Assembly (NCBI RefSeq): GCF_008087625.1
Contig: NZ_CP042997.1
Location: 558,001 to 622,000 of the forward strand
Reading direction: 5' to 3'
Length of the DNA stretch: 64,000 bases
Source of the DNA: Aquisphaera giovannonii
GTDB lineage: Bacteria > Planctomycetota > Planctomycetia > Isosphaerales > Isosphaeraceae
Shown here one piece after another: positions 44,711-53,008 of the stretch. Positions within the stretch are counted from its first letter, which is position 1; every line of letters starts with the position of its first letter. The notes beneath the pieces were generated by a model. The model was not told the origin of the DNA. It made no database searches and was given only the letters and a program-made list of their open reading frames with translations. Both the position numbers and the translations under genes were made by a program.

Positions 44711-45898
44711 ATGAACGATTCCATCGGCGAGACGCGGACGCAGTTCTTCGAGTACAACGACCCGGCGCATCCCCTGCTGCTGAGGGTCGGGCCGCCGCTG
44801 CCGGCGTTCACCCTGGCGTACGAGGTGTACGGGGAGATGAACGCCGACCGCTCGAACGTGATCCTGCTCTACCACGCCATGACCGGCAACCAGCACGCCG
44901 CCGGCTTCAACCCGGAGGTGCCCGGCCTGGACGGGCGCTGGACCGAGGAGAACCACGAGGGCTGGTGGGACGGGTTCATCGGGCCCGGCAAGGCGCTGGA
45001 CACCGACCGCTTCTGCGTCGTCTGCGCCAACTACCTGGGGGGCTGCTACGGCTCGACCGGGCCGGCGACGGCCCACCCGGCGACGGGCCGGCCGTGGGGG
45101 CCGTCGTTCCCGGTGCTCCGGATGAGCGACATCGTGGACTCGCAGATGAAGCTGCTGGACCACCTGGGCGTCCAGCGGCTGCACGCCGTGGTCGGCGCGT
45201 CGATCGGCGGGTTCCTCGCCCTGCTGACCTCCGCCCGCTACCCCGGCCGGGTGCGGATCGTCTTGCCGATCGGCACCGGGGTGGAGACCTCGATCTATCA
45301 GCGGATCATCAATTTCGAGCAGGTGAACGCGGTCGAGTCGGACCCGAACTTCCGCGGCGGCGACTACTACGACGGGGCGCCGCCCGACCAGGGCCTGGCC
45401 CTGGCGCGGCGGATCGCGCACAAGACGTTCGTGTCCCTGGACACGCTCCGCGAGCGGGCCCGCACCGAGCTGGTCTCCACCAAGCCGCCATACGGCTGGT
45501 ACGAGATGAACCACCCGGTGGAGTCGTACATGCTCCACCAGGGCAAGAAGTTCGTGCGCCGGTTCGACGCGAATAGCTACCTGCGGATCCTCGACGCCTG
45601 GCAGTGGTTCGACCTGGTGTCGGAGGCCGGCGCGACGAGCTTCAAGGACCTCTTCTCCCGCTGCCGCCACCAGGAGTTCCTGGTCTTCAGCATCGACTCC
45701 GACCTGTCGTTCCCGCCCCGCGACCAGGCCAAGCTCGTCCGGCTCCTGAAGCGGGCGGGCGTGCCGGTCATGTGGATCACCGTGCACTCGGAGAAGGGCC
45801 ACGACGCCTTCCTCCTGGAGCCCCGGTCGTTCGCGCCGCATATCCACCAGCTCCTCGAGGACACGAGGACGCCGGCCACGGTGTTCCCGTCGAGCTGA
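44711..45898 (+). CDS. metX: Homoserine O-acetyltransferase
   Basis: A 395-residue alpha/beta-hydrolase-fold enzyme that activates homoserine by acetylation (or succinylation; MetX proteins vary). LLYHAMTGNQHAAG gives the oxyanion region. CANYLGGCYGSTGPAT and GRPWGPSFPVL are family-typical. The nucleophile Ser is in VVGASIGGFLALL near residue 163; many relatives have GGSMGGMQ instead. The catalytic His is in HSEKGHDAFLLE at the end, and Asp is in FSIDSDLSFPP. It pairs with metY immediately upstream. Confidence 0.9.
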   Translation: MNDSIGETRTQFFEYNDPAHPLLLRVGPPLPAFTLAYEVYGEMNADRSNVILLYHAMTGNQHAAGFNPEVPGLDGRWTEENHEGWWDGFIGPGKALDTDRFCVVCANYLGGCYGSTGPATAHPATGRPWGPSFPVLRMSDIVDSQMKLLDHLGVQRLHAVVGASIGGFLALLTSARYPGRVRIVLPIGTGVETSIYQRIINFEQVNAVESDPNFRGGDYYDGAPPDQGLALARRIAHKTFVSLDTLRERARTELVSTKPPYGWYEMNHPVESYMLHQGKKFVRRFDANSYLRILDAWQWFDLVSEAGATSFKDLFSRCRHQEFLVFSIDSDLSFPPRDQAKLVRLLKRAGVPVMWITVHSEKGHDAFLLEPRSFAPHIHQLLEDTRTPATVFPSS

Positions 45899-45919
45899 CG
45901 ATCCGATCAACGGATCGTC
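45897..45919 (+). terminator. Stem-loop after metX
   Basis: GACGATCCG and CGGATCGTC form a perfect 9-bp stem with a 5-base loop (ATCAA), beginning inside the metX stop codon. It has only a weak T-rich tail (TATTGT). Confidence 0.45.
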
Positions 45920-45921
45920 TA

Positions 45922-46097
45922 TTGTAGGGTGCGTCTCGACGCACCGCGACCGCCCCGTCCCATGAGGCCAGCCTCGGCCTCCCGCACCTCTCGGGGAGGG
46001 CGAGGCCCTGCCGCCCGGCATCCCGTGCGACGGTACGGGGGGCGTGGTGCGGTTGGCGTGACGGGGCGGTCGCGGTGCGTCGAGACGCACCCTACAA
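45922..46097. repeat. Family-A element with perfect 38-bp terminal inverted repeats
   Basis: Both ends read TTGTAGGGTGCGTCTCGACG followed by CACCGCGACCGCCCCGTC, in opposite orientation, exact over 38 bp. The element is 176 bp without a gene. This is the best-preserved member in the window and resembles a MITE. I did not find a convincing target duplication. Confidence 0.85.
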
Positions 46098-46118
46098 ATG
46101 AGGGTGGAAGGACGTCGA

Positions 46119-46682
46119 TCATTCCCGGCCGATGCCCAGGGAGTCGGCGACGCGGTTGATGTAGTTGAACCAGGAGGCGATGAGGGTGATCTGGAGCCTC
46201 GCCGTGTCGTCGAAGCCGGCGGCGGCGAGCCGCTCGTGGTCGGCGGGGGAGACCTTCGTGGCGTCCTTGGTGAGCTTGACGACGTAGTCCACCATGACCC
46301 TCTCGGCCTCGGTGATCGGCGCCGTCCGGTAGTCCTCGCGAAGCGCCCGGACGAGATCGTCGTCCAGGGTGACCCGACGCAGAAACTCTGCGTGCGAGAC
46401 GATTCAGTAGTGGCACGCGTTCGTCAGCGAGACCATCGTGGCGATCATCTCGTGCTGCCGGCGGCCCAGCGGAAGCGAGGGGGACATCAGCGCCCCGAAG
46501 GTGGAGAATGCGTGGTAGAGCGCGTCCGGGATCAGGGTGTGCGAGGCGACGATGCCGGGAAGGCCCTCCTCGAGCTGGTGGACCGGCTCGGCGTACTCGG
46601 CGGGGTAGAGCACTCGCTGGCGGCCCATCGCGTCGCCCACGCGCGGGTCGTCCTCGGGCAAGACTGTGCGGATCCAGGGCAT
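46119..46682 (-). CDS. AhpD-like peroxidase-related protein, probable selenoprotein (in-frame TGA)
   Basis: The full frame from ATG 46682 (GGGAG eight bases upstream) to TGA 46119-46121 encodes 187 residues, the usual length of the peroxidase-related/carboxymuconolactone-decarboxylase-like group. Residue 93 is encoded by TGA (46404-46406), at the second Cys of the AhpD-type redox motif: [12 protein letters not shown], then the TGA residue, then [10 protein letters not shown]. The expected pattern is ACxxCxxxH, so TGA replaces exactly the catalytic Cys. The sequence after it is fully family-like ([36 protein letters not shown]). A SECIS-like hairpin follows. The protein probably reduces hydroperoxides or carries thiols. 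A nonsense mutation of TGC is the alternative. It follows an APC permease gene by 62 bp. Confidence 0.8.
46377..46406 (-). promoter_or_regulatory. Candidate bacterial SECIS element with selenocysteine TGA
   Basis: After the TGA (46404-46406) come 10 bases, then ACGCAG, the loop AGTTT and CTGCGT: a perfect 6-bp stem (7 bp if the outer loop A and T pair). The loop starts 16 bases after the TGA and has G as second base. That fits the usual bacterial SECIS rules and closely resembles the spacing in E. coli fdhF. Confidence 0.65.
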
Positions 46683-46744
46683 CGGCGGAAGCTCCCGATA
46701 GAGGGTGAAGATATCGACGCTTGAAAAGGCAAGGGGCGGCGTCG

Positions 46745-48190
46745 CTAGGCCGCGGCGTCTACCTCGGCCGGCTTGCCCTTGCCCCCGCGCCCGGCGAAGA
46801 GGAGCTCGTACGCCGGGATGCCCAGGAGGACCACGCCCAGGCCGATGCCCGTGTGCCGCGGGTTGCCCATCGCCAGCAGGGCCAGTACGGCGGCGGTGGG
46901 CACGAGGAAGAGGACCGGCGAGAGCGGGTACCAGGGCACGGGGAACGCCCCCGCGCCGTCGCGGCGGCGGAAGACGAAGACGGAGGCCACGGCCATCCCC
47001 AGGAAGAGGACCGTCGGCACGACGAAGTAGCCGAGGATCAGGTCGAAGTCCCCCACGACCACCGCCAGCAGGCTGGCGAGCGTGGCCTGGATGAGCGTGG
47101 CCCTCGCCGGCGTGCCGAACCGCGGGTGGATCTCGGCGATCGGCCGGAAGAAGAGGCCGTCGGCGGCCAGGGCGTGATACACGCGGGGCATCGCCATCAG
47201 CAGCGCGGCCAGGCTGCCGAGCACCGCGACCACGACGATCAGGGACAGGACCACGCCCCCGGCGCGGCCGAAGAGGACCTCGCCGGCCTGCGTGGCGAAC
47301 ATCGCGTCGCCGTCGATCGCCCGCGGGTCCACCAGGTAGAGGAAAACCGCGCTGACCAGGATGTAGACGACCGTGACGGCGCCCACCCCCAGGACCATGG
47401 CTCGGGGCAGCGTCCGCCTCGGGTCGCGGACCTCGCCGGCGATCTTGCTCACGTCCCACCAGCCGCTCACCGAGAAGAAGGCCTTGATCATGCCGCCGAT
47501 GAGCGCCGCCGCCAGCGGCCCCGAGCCCGGGCGGCGCTCGACGAGCGGGGCGAAGTGCGACCAGTCGCCGCGAAGCGAGCCGAACCCCCAGACGATCAGG
47601 AAGCCGAGGACGCCGATCTTGATCGCGGCGAGGGCCTTCACCACGCCGGAGCCGAACCGCACGCCCGCGATGTTCACGCCGGCCAGCGCCAGGATCGCCG
47701 CCACGGCGGCCCCGCGGCGGGCCCAGGCGGTCATGGGCACGAGGTAGGCCAGGTGGGTCGCCAGGCCGACCGCCACCGCCGCGGTGATCCCCGGGTCGGT
47801 CACCAGCATGGACAGCCAGCCGTACAGGAAGGCGACCCGCCGGCCGTAGGCCTCCTTCAGGTAGACGTAGATGCCCCCCTCGCGGGGCATCCGGGCCGCC
47901 AGGGCCCCGCAGCAGAGGGCGCCCCCGATCGCCGCGATGCCCATCACGAGCCAGACCGCGAGGATCCAGGCCGGCGAGCCCAGGGCCTTCACCATCCCGG
48001 CCGTGGTGAGGAAGATCCCCACGCCGATCACCTCGGCCACGATCACCGCGGCGGCGGTGGCGAGGCCGAGCTGCCTGGGCAATGCGGCTGCAGGGGCGAG
48101 GATGGAGGCGGACGCGGGATCCGCGCCGGCAACGAAAGCGGGGGCCGTCGCGTCCTCCGCGGCCCCCGGGTCGCTCGAGAGATTCGCCAT
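46745..48190 (-). CDS. APC-family amino acid permease
   Basis: A 481-residue transporter with about twelve hydrophobic segments. The first is the APC signature region (VIVAEVIGVGIFLTTAGMVK). MPREGGIYVYLKEAYGRRVA and KIAGEVRDPRRTLPRAMVLG are typical of amino acid/polyamine/organocation carriers. ATG 48190 was chosen over upstream in-frame codons because it begins the conserved N-terminal region (MANLSS); the N-terminal 40 residues are soluble and acidic. The substrate is unknown. The selenoprotein-like gene follows on the same strand, so co-transcription is possible. Confidence 0.9.
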   Translation of the reverse strand: MANLSSDPGAAEDATAPAFVAGADPASASILAPAAALPRQLGLATAAAVIVAEVIGVGIFLTTAGMVKALGSPAWILAVWLVMGIAAIGGALCCGALAARMPREGGIYVYLKEAYGRRVAFLYGWLSMLVTDPGITAAVAVGLATHLAYLVPMTAWARRGAAVAAILALAGVNIAGVRFGSGVVKALAAIKIGVLGFLIVWGFGSLRGDWSHFAPLVERRPGSGPLAAALIGGMIKAFFSVSGWWDVSKIAGEVRDPRRTLPRAMVLGVGAVTVVYILVSAVFLYLVDPRAIDGDAMFATQAGEVLFGRAGGVVLSLIVVVAVLGSLAALLMAMPRVYHALAADGLFFRPIAEIHPRFGTPARATLIQATLASLLAVVVGDFDLILGYFVVPTVLFLGMAVASVFVFRRRDGAGAFPVPWYPLSPVLFLVPTAAVLALLAMGNPRHTGIGLGVVLLGIPAYELLFAGRGGKGKPAEVDAAA

Positions 48191-48536
48191 TCGCCGATCT
48201 CGCCTCAGCCGCGGTTCATTGCCTGTCCCCGGAGCCGGCCGGATCTCCCGTAGCCCGGCGCTCTTCCGACATCGCGAATCGGAGGGCTCCTCTCCGCTCC
48301 CCCCGTCGCGAGGGCGGGCCGAGAGGGGGGTGACCTCCTCGCATCGGTGAGGGAGGCCCGGATCGCCCGCGAGGCCCGCTGCCATTCGCAGGCCAGCCCG
48401 GCATCCCGAGGCCACTCGGATCCCCCTCCGGGCGTCGGGACGGCGCGGAAGGCGTGATCCCGCTCTTGCGAGGAGGAACACGCCCTTACCGGAGGGAACG
48501 CCGGGCTCCGGGCCGCCTGCCCCTTGCGATCGATCG
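48191..48536. other. Intergenic region
   Basis: 346 bp between the permease start and a small membrane protein. A palindrome-like segment near 48285-48335 (CTCCCCCCGTCGCGAGGGCG) resembles family C weakly. No gene is seen. Confidence 0.35.
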
Positions 48537-48668
48537 TCAGAGGGCGAAGACCACCAGGGCCATCAGGCCGGCGGCGATGACGCCCAGGCTGCCCATCCGG
48601 GCGAAGGTCTGCTCGGCCAGGGAGGCGGGGGCGTCGAAGGGGCGAAGGATATTGGTGGGGGAAAGCAT
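48537..48668 (-). CDS. Small single-pass membrane protein
   Basis: A 43-residue frame from ATG 48668 with GAGGAG nine bases upstream. It has a short polar part (MLSPTNILRPFDAPASLAEQ) then one hydrophobic helix (SLGVIAAGLMALVVFAL) running to the C-terminus. Good ribosome-binding site and clear amphipathic-to-hydrophobic layout suggest a real small protein. No family is recognised. Confidence 0.5.
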   Translation of the reverse strand: MLSPTNILRPFDAPASLAEQTFARMGSLGVIAAGLMALVVFAL

Positions 48669-48875
48669 CGATACGATCTCCTCGATCCGGTCCGGGAATT
48701 TGCCGTGAACGCGTTGGATTGGCGGTGCTCCCCGCCCGGGGCGATGTTGCGTCATGAGAGGGGCTTTCGATCCGGCGGGCAAGGCCCGGGCCGGATGAGG
48801 TCGCCCACACGCATTCACGCGCGTCCTATGCGGTCGGACGCACACCGCTTCCTACGAACGGGAGGAGCAAAACGT

Positions 48876-49307
48876 TCAGGCGAACGATCGGGGAGGATGG
48901 AAGATTCCCGAGGAGAGGATCGCGGGGAGGGGCAGGCTTTCCTCCTGCCGGTCGCCATGGGTGGCCCTCGACGAGGGAGGGGCCTGGGAGTCCAGGACGC
49001 CCCAATGGTCGAGGCTCGGCGGAGTGACGACGGCCGTCGACCCGGCCGGTGGGGGGACATGGCCGGAGCACCCGGGCCCCGAGCACGGGGGCGGGGTCTT
49101 CGGGGCGAGATCCTGGCCGGCCGCCGCGCCGCCGGTGATCAGGTCGTCGAGATGGGAGATGGAGGCGACGAATCGGTCGTACGCGTGCGAGCTCACGCCG
49201 TGGCTGCATCCGGCCTTCGCCGCCGGCGCGAGCAGGCCCTGGGCCAGGACGAGCAGGCTCGCCCCCGCCAGGAACCGCATCAGCTTGCCGGAGGATGTTG
49301 GCCTCAT
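48876..49307 (-). CDS. Secreted proline-rich hypothetical protein
   Basis: A 143-residue protein. ATG 49307 has GAGG just upstream and is followed by a signal peptide (MRPTSSGKLMRFLAGASLLV, then LAQGLLAPAAKA). The mature part has GCSHGVSSHAYDRFVASISH and a CSGPGCSGHVPPPAG motif with three cysteines, then low-complexity Pro/Ser. No enzyme signature is present. The upstream frame extends to 49439 but adds no protein-like sequence. Confidence 0.55.
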   Translation of the reverse strand: MRPTSSGKLMRFLAGASLLVLAQGLLAPAAKAGCSHGVSSHAYDRFVASISHLDDLITGGAAAGQDLAPKTPPPCSGPGCSGHVPPPAGSTAVVTPPSLDHWGVLDSQAPPSSRATHGDRQEESLPLPAILSSGIFHPPRSFA

Positions 49308-49478
49308 CACACCTCGATTGCCCGGAAAGGTGGAACGGGGGGAATCGGGTTTCGTACGACCGGCCGCGACTTGAGCGACGAGAATGGCGGCTGTGCGCCA
49401 GTGCCGAGAAGAATACCTCACCACCATCGGTCGCCGCAAGAAGATCCCGGAGGAAAAAAGTATAAAATTACCGAGAGC

Positions 49479-49509
49479 CCGGGACGGCCCTGCGTAAAGG
49501 CCATCCCGG
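49479..49509 (-). terminator. Probable Rho-independent terminator
   Basis: Arms CCGGGACGGCC (49479-49489) and GGCCATCCCGG (49499-49509) pair with one wobble. On the minus strand a T-rich tract (TTTTATACTTTTTTC) follows after about ten bases. It ends transcription of the coiled-coil gene at 49523. Confidence 0.5.
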
Positions 49510-49522
49510 ACGCCGGATCCCC

Positions 49523-50560
49523 TCAGATCGACGAGTCGTCCTCATCATCCGGCCCGTCCTTCGAAGGTTTCTCCTGCTTCAGCTCCTTCAGCTCCTTGAG
49601 GAGCTGGTCCATCTTGCCCTCGAGCTCGCGGAGCCGGCGCTGGGCCTCCGGCCCGGGGGGCGAATGGGGGGCCGGCGGGCGAGGCGGGACGGGCGGCATG
49701 GGCCTCGCGTCCGGGCCGCGGCGGGGGATTCGCTGCGGCCGCATCTCGCGGGCGTCGCGGCGATGCCGCATGGCGGCCTCGTTGAGCCGACGGGTCGCCT
49801 CGCGGAGCTCCTGCTGGAGCCGCATCACCTCGCGGCGGGCCTGCTCGACGTCGCCGCCGGGGCCGGCGGGCGGGGCCTCGGCGGCGGGCCTATCGCCCTT
49901 CTCCGGCGTCGGCGTCGGCGTGCGGAGGCCCTGGCGGGCGGGGTCGCGGGCCTGGTCGAGCCGGTCGCCGACGGCGCCATGCAGCTCCTGCCGGGCCTTC
50001 TCGACGGCCTCCTGCACGTCCTTGCTCGCCTTCTCGGCGGCCTCACGCGAGCGAAGATCGAGGGGGCCGCCTTCCTTGAATGCCTCGCAGAGCTCGTCCC
50101 CGGACCGCTCCAGGGCCTTGCGGAAGTCCTCCGAGAGCACCCCGTCCTTCTCGAGCGCCTTGCTGACGTCCTCGGCGGCCCTGCTCAGCCTGTCGAGCAA
50201 CTGGCCGGCGACCGGGCTGAGGTCGTCGGAGAGCCGGTTGCCCAGCTCCTTGATGCGTCGCTCCAGGATCTCGCCGACGTCCTTGCCGGCCTCGCCGGCC
50301 TGGTCCTTGAGCCTGTCGGCCGCGTCCTTCAGGTCCTTCTCGGCGTCGCGCCGGCCCTCCGCTTCCTTCCTCGCCGCCTGGTCGCGGAGAGACTGGAGCT
50401 CGCGGATCGCCTCCCGCAGCTCGTCCTCCTTCGCACGCCGCTCCGGCTCCTGGGCCCCGGCCCTGGCGGCGGTCGTGGCCGGGATCGCGGCGGCCAGGCC
50501 GAGCGCGCCGATGCACGCCGCCCGGCGGAGGCGGCGGAAACTCCTGGCGTCGGTGATCAT
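49523..50560 (-). CDS. Secreted coiled-coil protein
   Basis: A 345-residue protein. ATG 50560 has GGGGAGG six bases upstream (another ATG five codons earlier is possible). A signal peptide with a basic start (RSFRRLRRAACIGALGLAAA) ends near residue 37. Then come long charged helices (EPERRAKEDELREAIRELQS, KDAADRLKDQAGEAG), several predicted coiled coils, a proline-rich linker (PMPPVPPRPPAPHSPPGPE) and a C-terminal coiled coil with acidic end GPDDEDDSSI. There is one cysteine in the mature part. No family name is recognised; it may be structural in the periplasm. Confidence 0.65.
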   Translation of the reverse strand: MITDARSFRRLRRAACIGALGLAAAIPATTAARAGAQEPERRAKEDELREAIRELQSLRDQAARKEAEGRRDAEKDLKDAADRLKDQAGEAGKDVGEILERRIKELGNRLSDDLSPVAGQLLDRLSRAAEDVSKALEKDGVLSEDFRKALERSGDELCEAFKEGGPLDLRSREAAEKASKDVQEAVEKARQELHGAVGDRLDQARDPARQGLRTPTPTPEKGDRPAAEAPPAGPGGDVEQARREVMRLQQELREATRRLNEAAMRHRRDAREMRPQRIPRRGPDARPMPPVPPRPPAPHSPPGPEAQRRLRELEGKMDQLLKELKELKQEKPSKDGPDDEDDSSI

Positions 50561-50826
50561 CCTCGTCCTCCCCATGATGGCCGATCAAGATGCAAAGCGG
50601 GGCGCAGGCGGCGCCCCCGGGGCATTCGCCCCCCATCCGTCATTATTGGGCGTCGCGGCCGGCGACGCCGAGAGCATCGGGCGGGTCCCCGATTGTCCAG
50701 GGCAAGCCGGATCGGTCCCCCTCTCACTGGGCCAAGCCTCGCGCACAACGCAGGCCCGGAGGACGTTTCATCCCCTCCCCCTGGTGCTTGTCGTCACCCA
50801 CAACTCGAGCCGAGCGGTCTCTTCTA

Positions 50827-51003
50827 TCCCCTCCCCCCCGGTGGGGGAGGGTTAGGGAGAGGGGGGCCGGAAAACCTTAGAAGGCCCGGCGAGCCGGTAT
50901 TTAGGAGCGGCCCTCGACGAATCCTCCAGAGTCTTCTGCCCATGTCCGAGGCGGTCGCCCCCTCTCCCTAACCCTCCCCCACCGGGGGGGAGGGGATGGG
51001 AAG
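50827..51003. repeat. Inverted pair of family-C repeats
   Basis: Copy one (50827-50867) reads CCCCTCCCCCCCGGTGGGGG followed by AGGGTTAGGGAGAGGGG. Copy two (50958-51003) is the complement (CCCTCTCCCTAACCCTCCCC then CACCGGGGGGGAGGGG). The pair lies in the 538-bp gap from 50561 to 51098, which otherwise shows no gene. Confidence 0.75.
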
Positions 51004-51098
51004 GGCGAGGTTCCGCTATTGGGTCGCGACGACGCCTTGCCGACGCGGTATAGGAGTCGGCCTCGCGATCCATGGCATCGGCCCCATCCGGCGGGCCC

Positions 51099-52043
51099 TC
51101 AGGGCCGGCCCGCCTCGGCCGTCGGCACGGGCTCCAGGGTGATCTCGCCGTTGCTCGTCTCCAGCTTGACGTCGATCGCGTCCTCGGCCTCGGCGTTCAC
51201 GGCGGGGGCCGTGCTCGCCCGCGTGACGGCGCCGCTCGGCGACGATCCGGGCGTCCCGTTCAGCCGACCGACCAGGTGGTTCGAGCCCGGCTTGCCGTCC
51301 TCGACGGCGAGGCCCGCGAGCCGGCTGGTGACGCGGCCGTTGGAGGTGCGGGCGGAGACGCGGAACCGGGCGGAGCCGGGCACGGCCAGGATGACGCGGC
51401 CGTTGGAGGTCGTCAGCGAGTGCTCGCCCGCGGCCAGGCTCCCGGCGAAGCGGACCTCGCCGTTGGAGCTCCTCGCCGAGACGACCGCGTCGGCGGCCTC
51501 GGCGTCGATCCGGCCGTTGCTCGTCTCCAGGTCGAGGACCCCGCGGCCCCCCCGCACGTCGATCTCGCCGTTGGACGTGTGGGCGACGACCGGCGCGTGG
51601 ACGCCGTCGGCGACGATCCGGCCGTTCCGGGACGTCAGCGTCAGGGAGGCGTCGGCGGGGACCTGCATCTCGATGTCCGCGCCCGAGGATCCCGCGGACC
51701 TCGGGCCGATCCGCGTGGCCACGACGCGGACCGTGTCCCCCTCGAGCTTGCATTCCACCTGCACGTTCGCGAGGTCCGCCTCCGCGGCCGCCTGGTGCCT
51801 GCCGCTGCCGATCTTCGTCACCGTCGCCTTCACCTCCCGCCCGGAGGTCCCGGCGACTTTGACGGCGCCGTTGAAGGTCTCGACGACCACGGAGGGCCTC
51901 CCCTGCCCCCCGAGCGCGAACGTCGTCACCTCGGTCCTCCTGGCCTGGGCCAGGTTCGCCAGCAGGGCCGAGCAGCCTGGCGAGGCGAGGAGCGCGAGGG
52001 GGATCAGCGGCAGGATCGTACGCGGGTTCATCGACGCGATCAT
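51099..52043 (-). CDS. DUF4097 beta-strand-repeat protein, exported
   Basis: A 314-residue protein. ATG 52043 has GGAGG six bases upstream. A signal sequence ends in LALLASPGCSALLANLA; the Cys could be lipidated but SPGC is an imperfect lipobox. The mature part is a right-handed beta-helix-like repeat, with about eight copies of TSNGRI, TSNGEI, SSNGEV and similar, characteristic of DUF4097 (adhesin-like) proteins. It is a surface or periplasmic protein of unknown role. Confidence 0.85.
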   Translation of the reverse strand: MIASMNPRTILPLIPLALLASPGCSALLANLAQARRTEVTTFALGGQGRPSVVVETFNGAVKVAGTSGREVKATVTKIGSGRHQAAAEADLANVQVECKLEGDTVRVVATRIGPRSAGSSGADIEMQVPADASLTLTSRNGRIVADGVHAPVVAHTSNGEIDVRGGRGVLDLETSNGRIDAEAADAVVSARSSNGEVRFAGSLAAGEHSLTTSNGRVILAVPGSARFRVSARTSNGRVTSRLAGLAVEDGKPGSNHLVGRLNGTPGSSPSGAVTRASTAPAVNAEAEDAIDVKLETSNGEITLEPVPTAEAGRP

Positions 52044-52208
52044 GGGCGGCCTCCGGATTCCAGGGCGACGGCAACAACGCGGCTCGCCCTCCCGTCGGAC
52101 TTCGCCACGCGGGCGCCATTATTGGCGCCGCCCGCCCGACGGCCGGGGATTCGCCGGGCCGGCCCGCGTGCTCGGGCCGTCCCGGCCTGCGGGGCCCGCC
52201 CGCCGCGG

Positions 52209-52778
52209 TCACTTCCGCTTGGTGTACTCGATCTCCATCATCTTCGCCTCCTTGCCGCCGGTCGGCGTGCCGGTCGCGTACAGGGTGAACACGCGCCGGC
52301 CGTCCTCCTTCGCGACCGTCACCATCCGCATCCCCAGCTTCGAGTTGTCGATGGGGCAGACCCCGTCCCCGGCGTAGGACAGGGTCTTCGTCGCGGCGTC
52401 GTAGGTGCCTTCCAGGACGATGAGCGACGGGCTCATGGAATCCACCCACGTGCCGACGTACTTCTTCTTGTACGGGTCGTAGCCGTACTGGCCGCGGCCC
52501 TCGAACGTCATCCCGCCGAAGTCGCCCTTGAAGCTCGAGGCGACCCACAGGCCGCCCGCCATCACCGTGTTGACCTCGACCCCCTTCGAGACCGTGGGCG
52601 CGGACTCGGGCCCGGCCTCGAAGGACTTGATCGTGGCGTCCCAGGTCCCCTCCTCGGCCGCCAGGATCTTGTGCTCGGCGGTCGGCCTGGGGATCGGCGG
52701 ATCCTCGGCCCTCGCGGCGGTGGCCAGGGCGGACGCCACGACGCAGAAGCAGGCGAAACAGGTCATGATCTTCATCAT
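52209..52778 (-). CDS. DUF1579 family secreted protein
   Basis: A 189-residue protein starting MMKIMTCFACFCVVASALAT with a signal peptide ending ATAARA. ATG 52778 has GAGGAG close upstream. The mature domain (HKILAAEEGTWDATIKSFEA, GLWVASSFKGDFGGMTFEGR, GQYGYDPYKKKYVGTWVDSM) is a lipocalin-like beta-barrel typical of DUF1579. Ligand and role are unknown. The 165-bp gap to DUF4097 has no feature. Confidence 0.85.
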   Translation of the reverse strand: MMKIMTCFACFCVVASALATAARAEDPPIPRPTAEHKILAAEEGTWDATIKSFEAGPESAPTVSKGVEVNTVMAGGLWVASSFKGDFGGMTFEGRGQYGYDPYKKKYVGTWVDSMSPSLIVLEGTYDAATKTLSYAGDGVCPIDNSKLGMRMVTVAKEDGRRVFTLYATGTPTGGKEAKMMEIEYTKRK

Positions 52779-53008
52779 TCGTCTCCTCGGTCCGACGTGG
52801 TGGTATGGGACGCGAGAGGGAATATGAACGCGCGTCCAGTGTTTGTCAAGGAATTTTCGCCTCGTTCCTTCCGGGGACGTCGCGGATGCGTGCCCTGGCG
52901 TCGCGGGAACGGATGCGGCCCTCGTCGGGTGGCGCGTGGAAGCCGGGGCCGCAGGTGCCGGCCCCATCGCGGCTTCCGCCCGTCGTCCGTCGTCCGCCTG
53001 GGCGCGGG

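Noticed and set aside
48876-49439. Longer form of the secreted hypothetical protein starting at 49439
   Set aside because: The ATG at 49307 has a better ribosome-binding site and gives a proper signal peptide.
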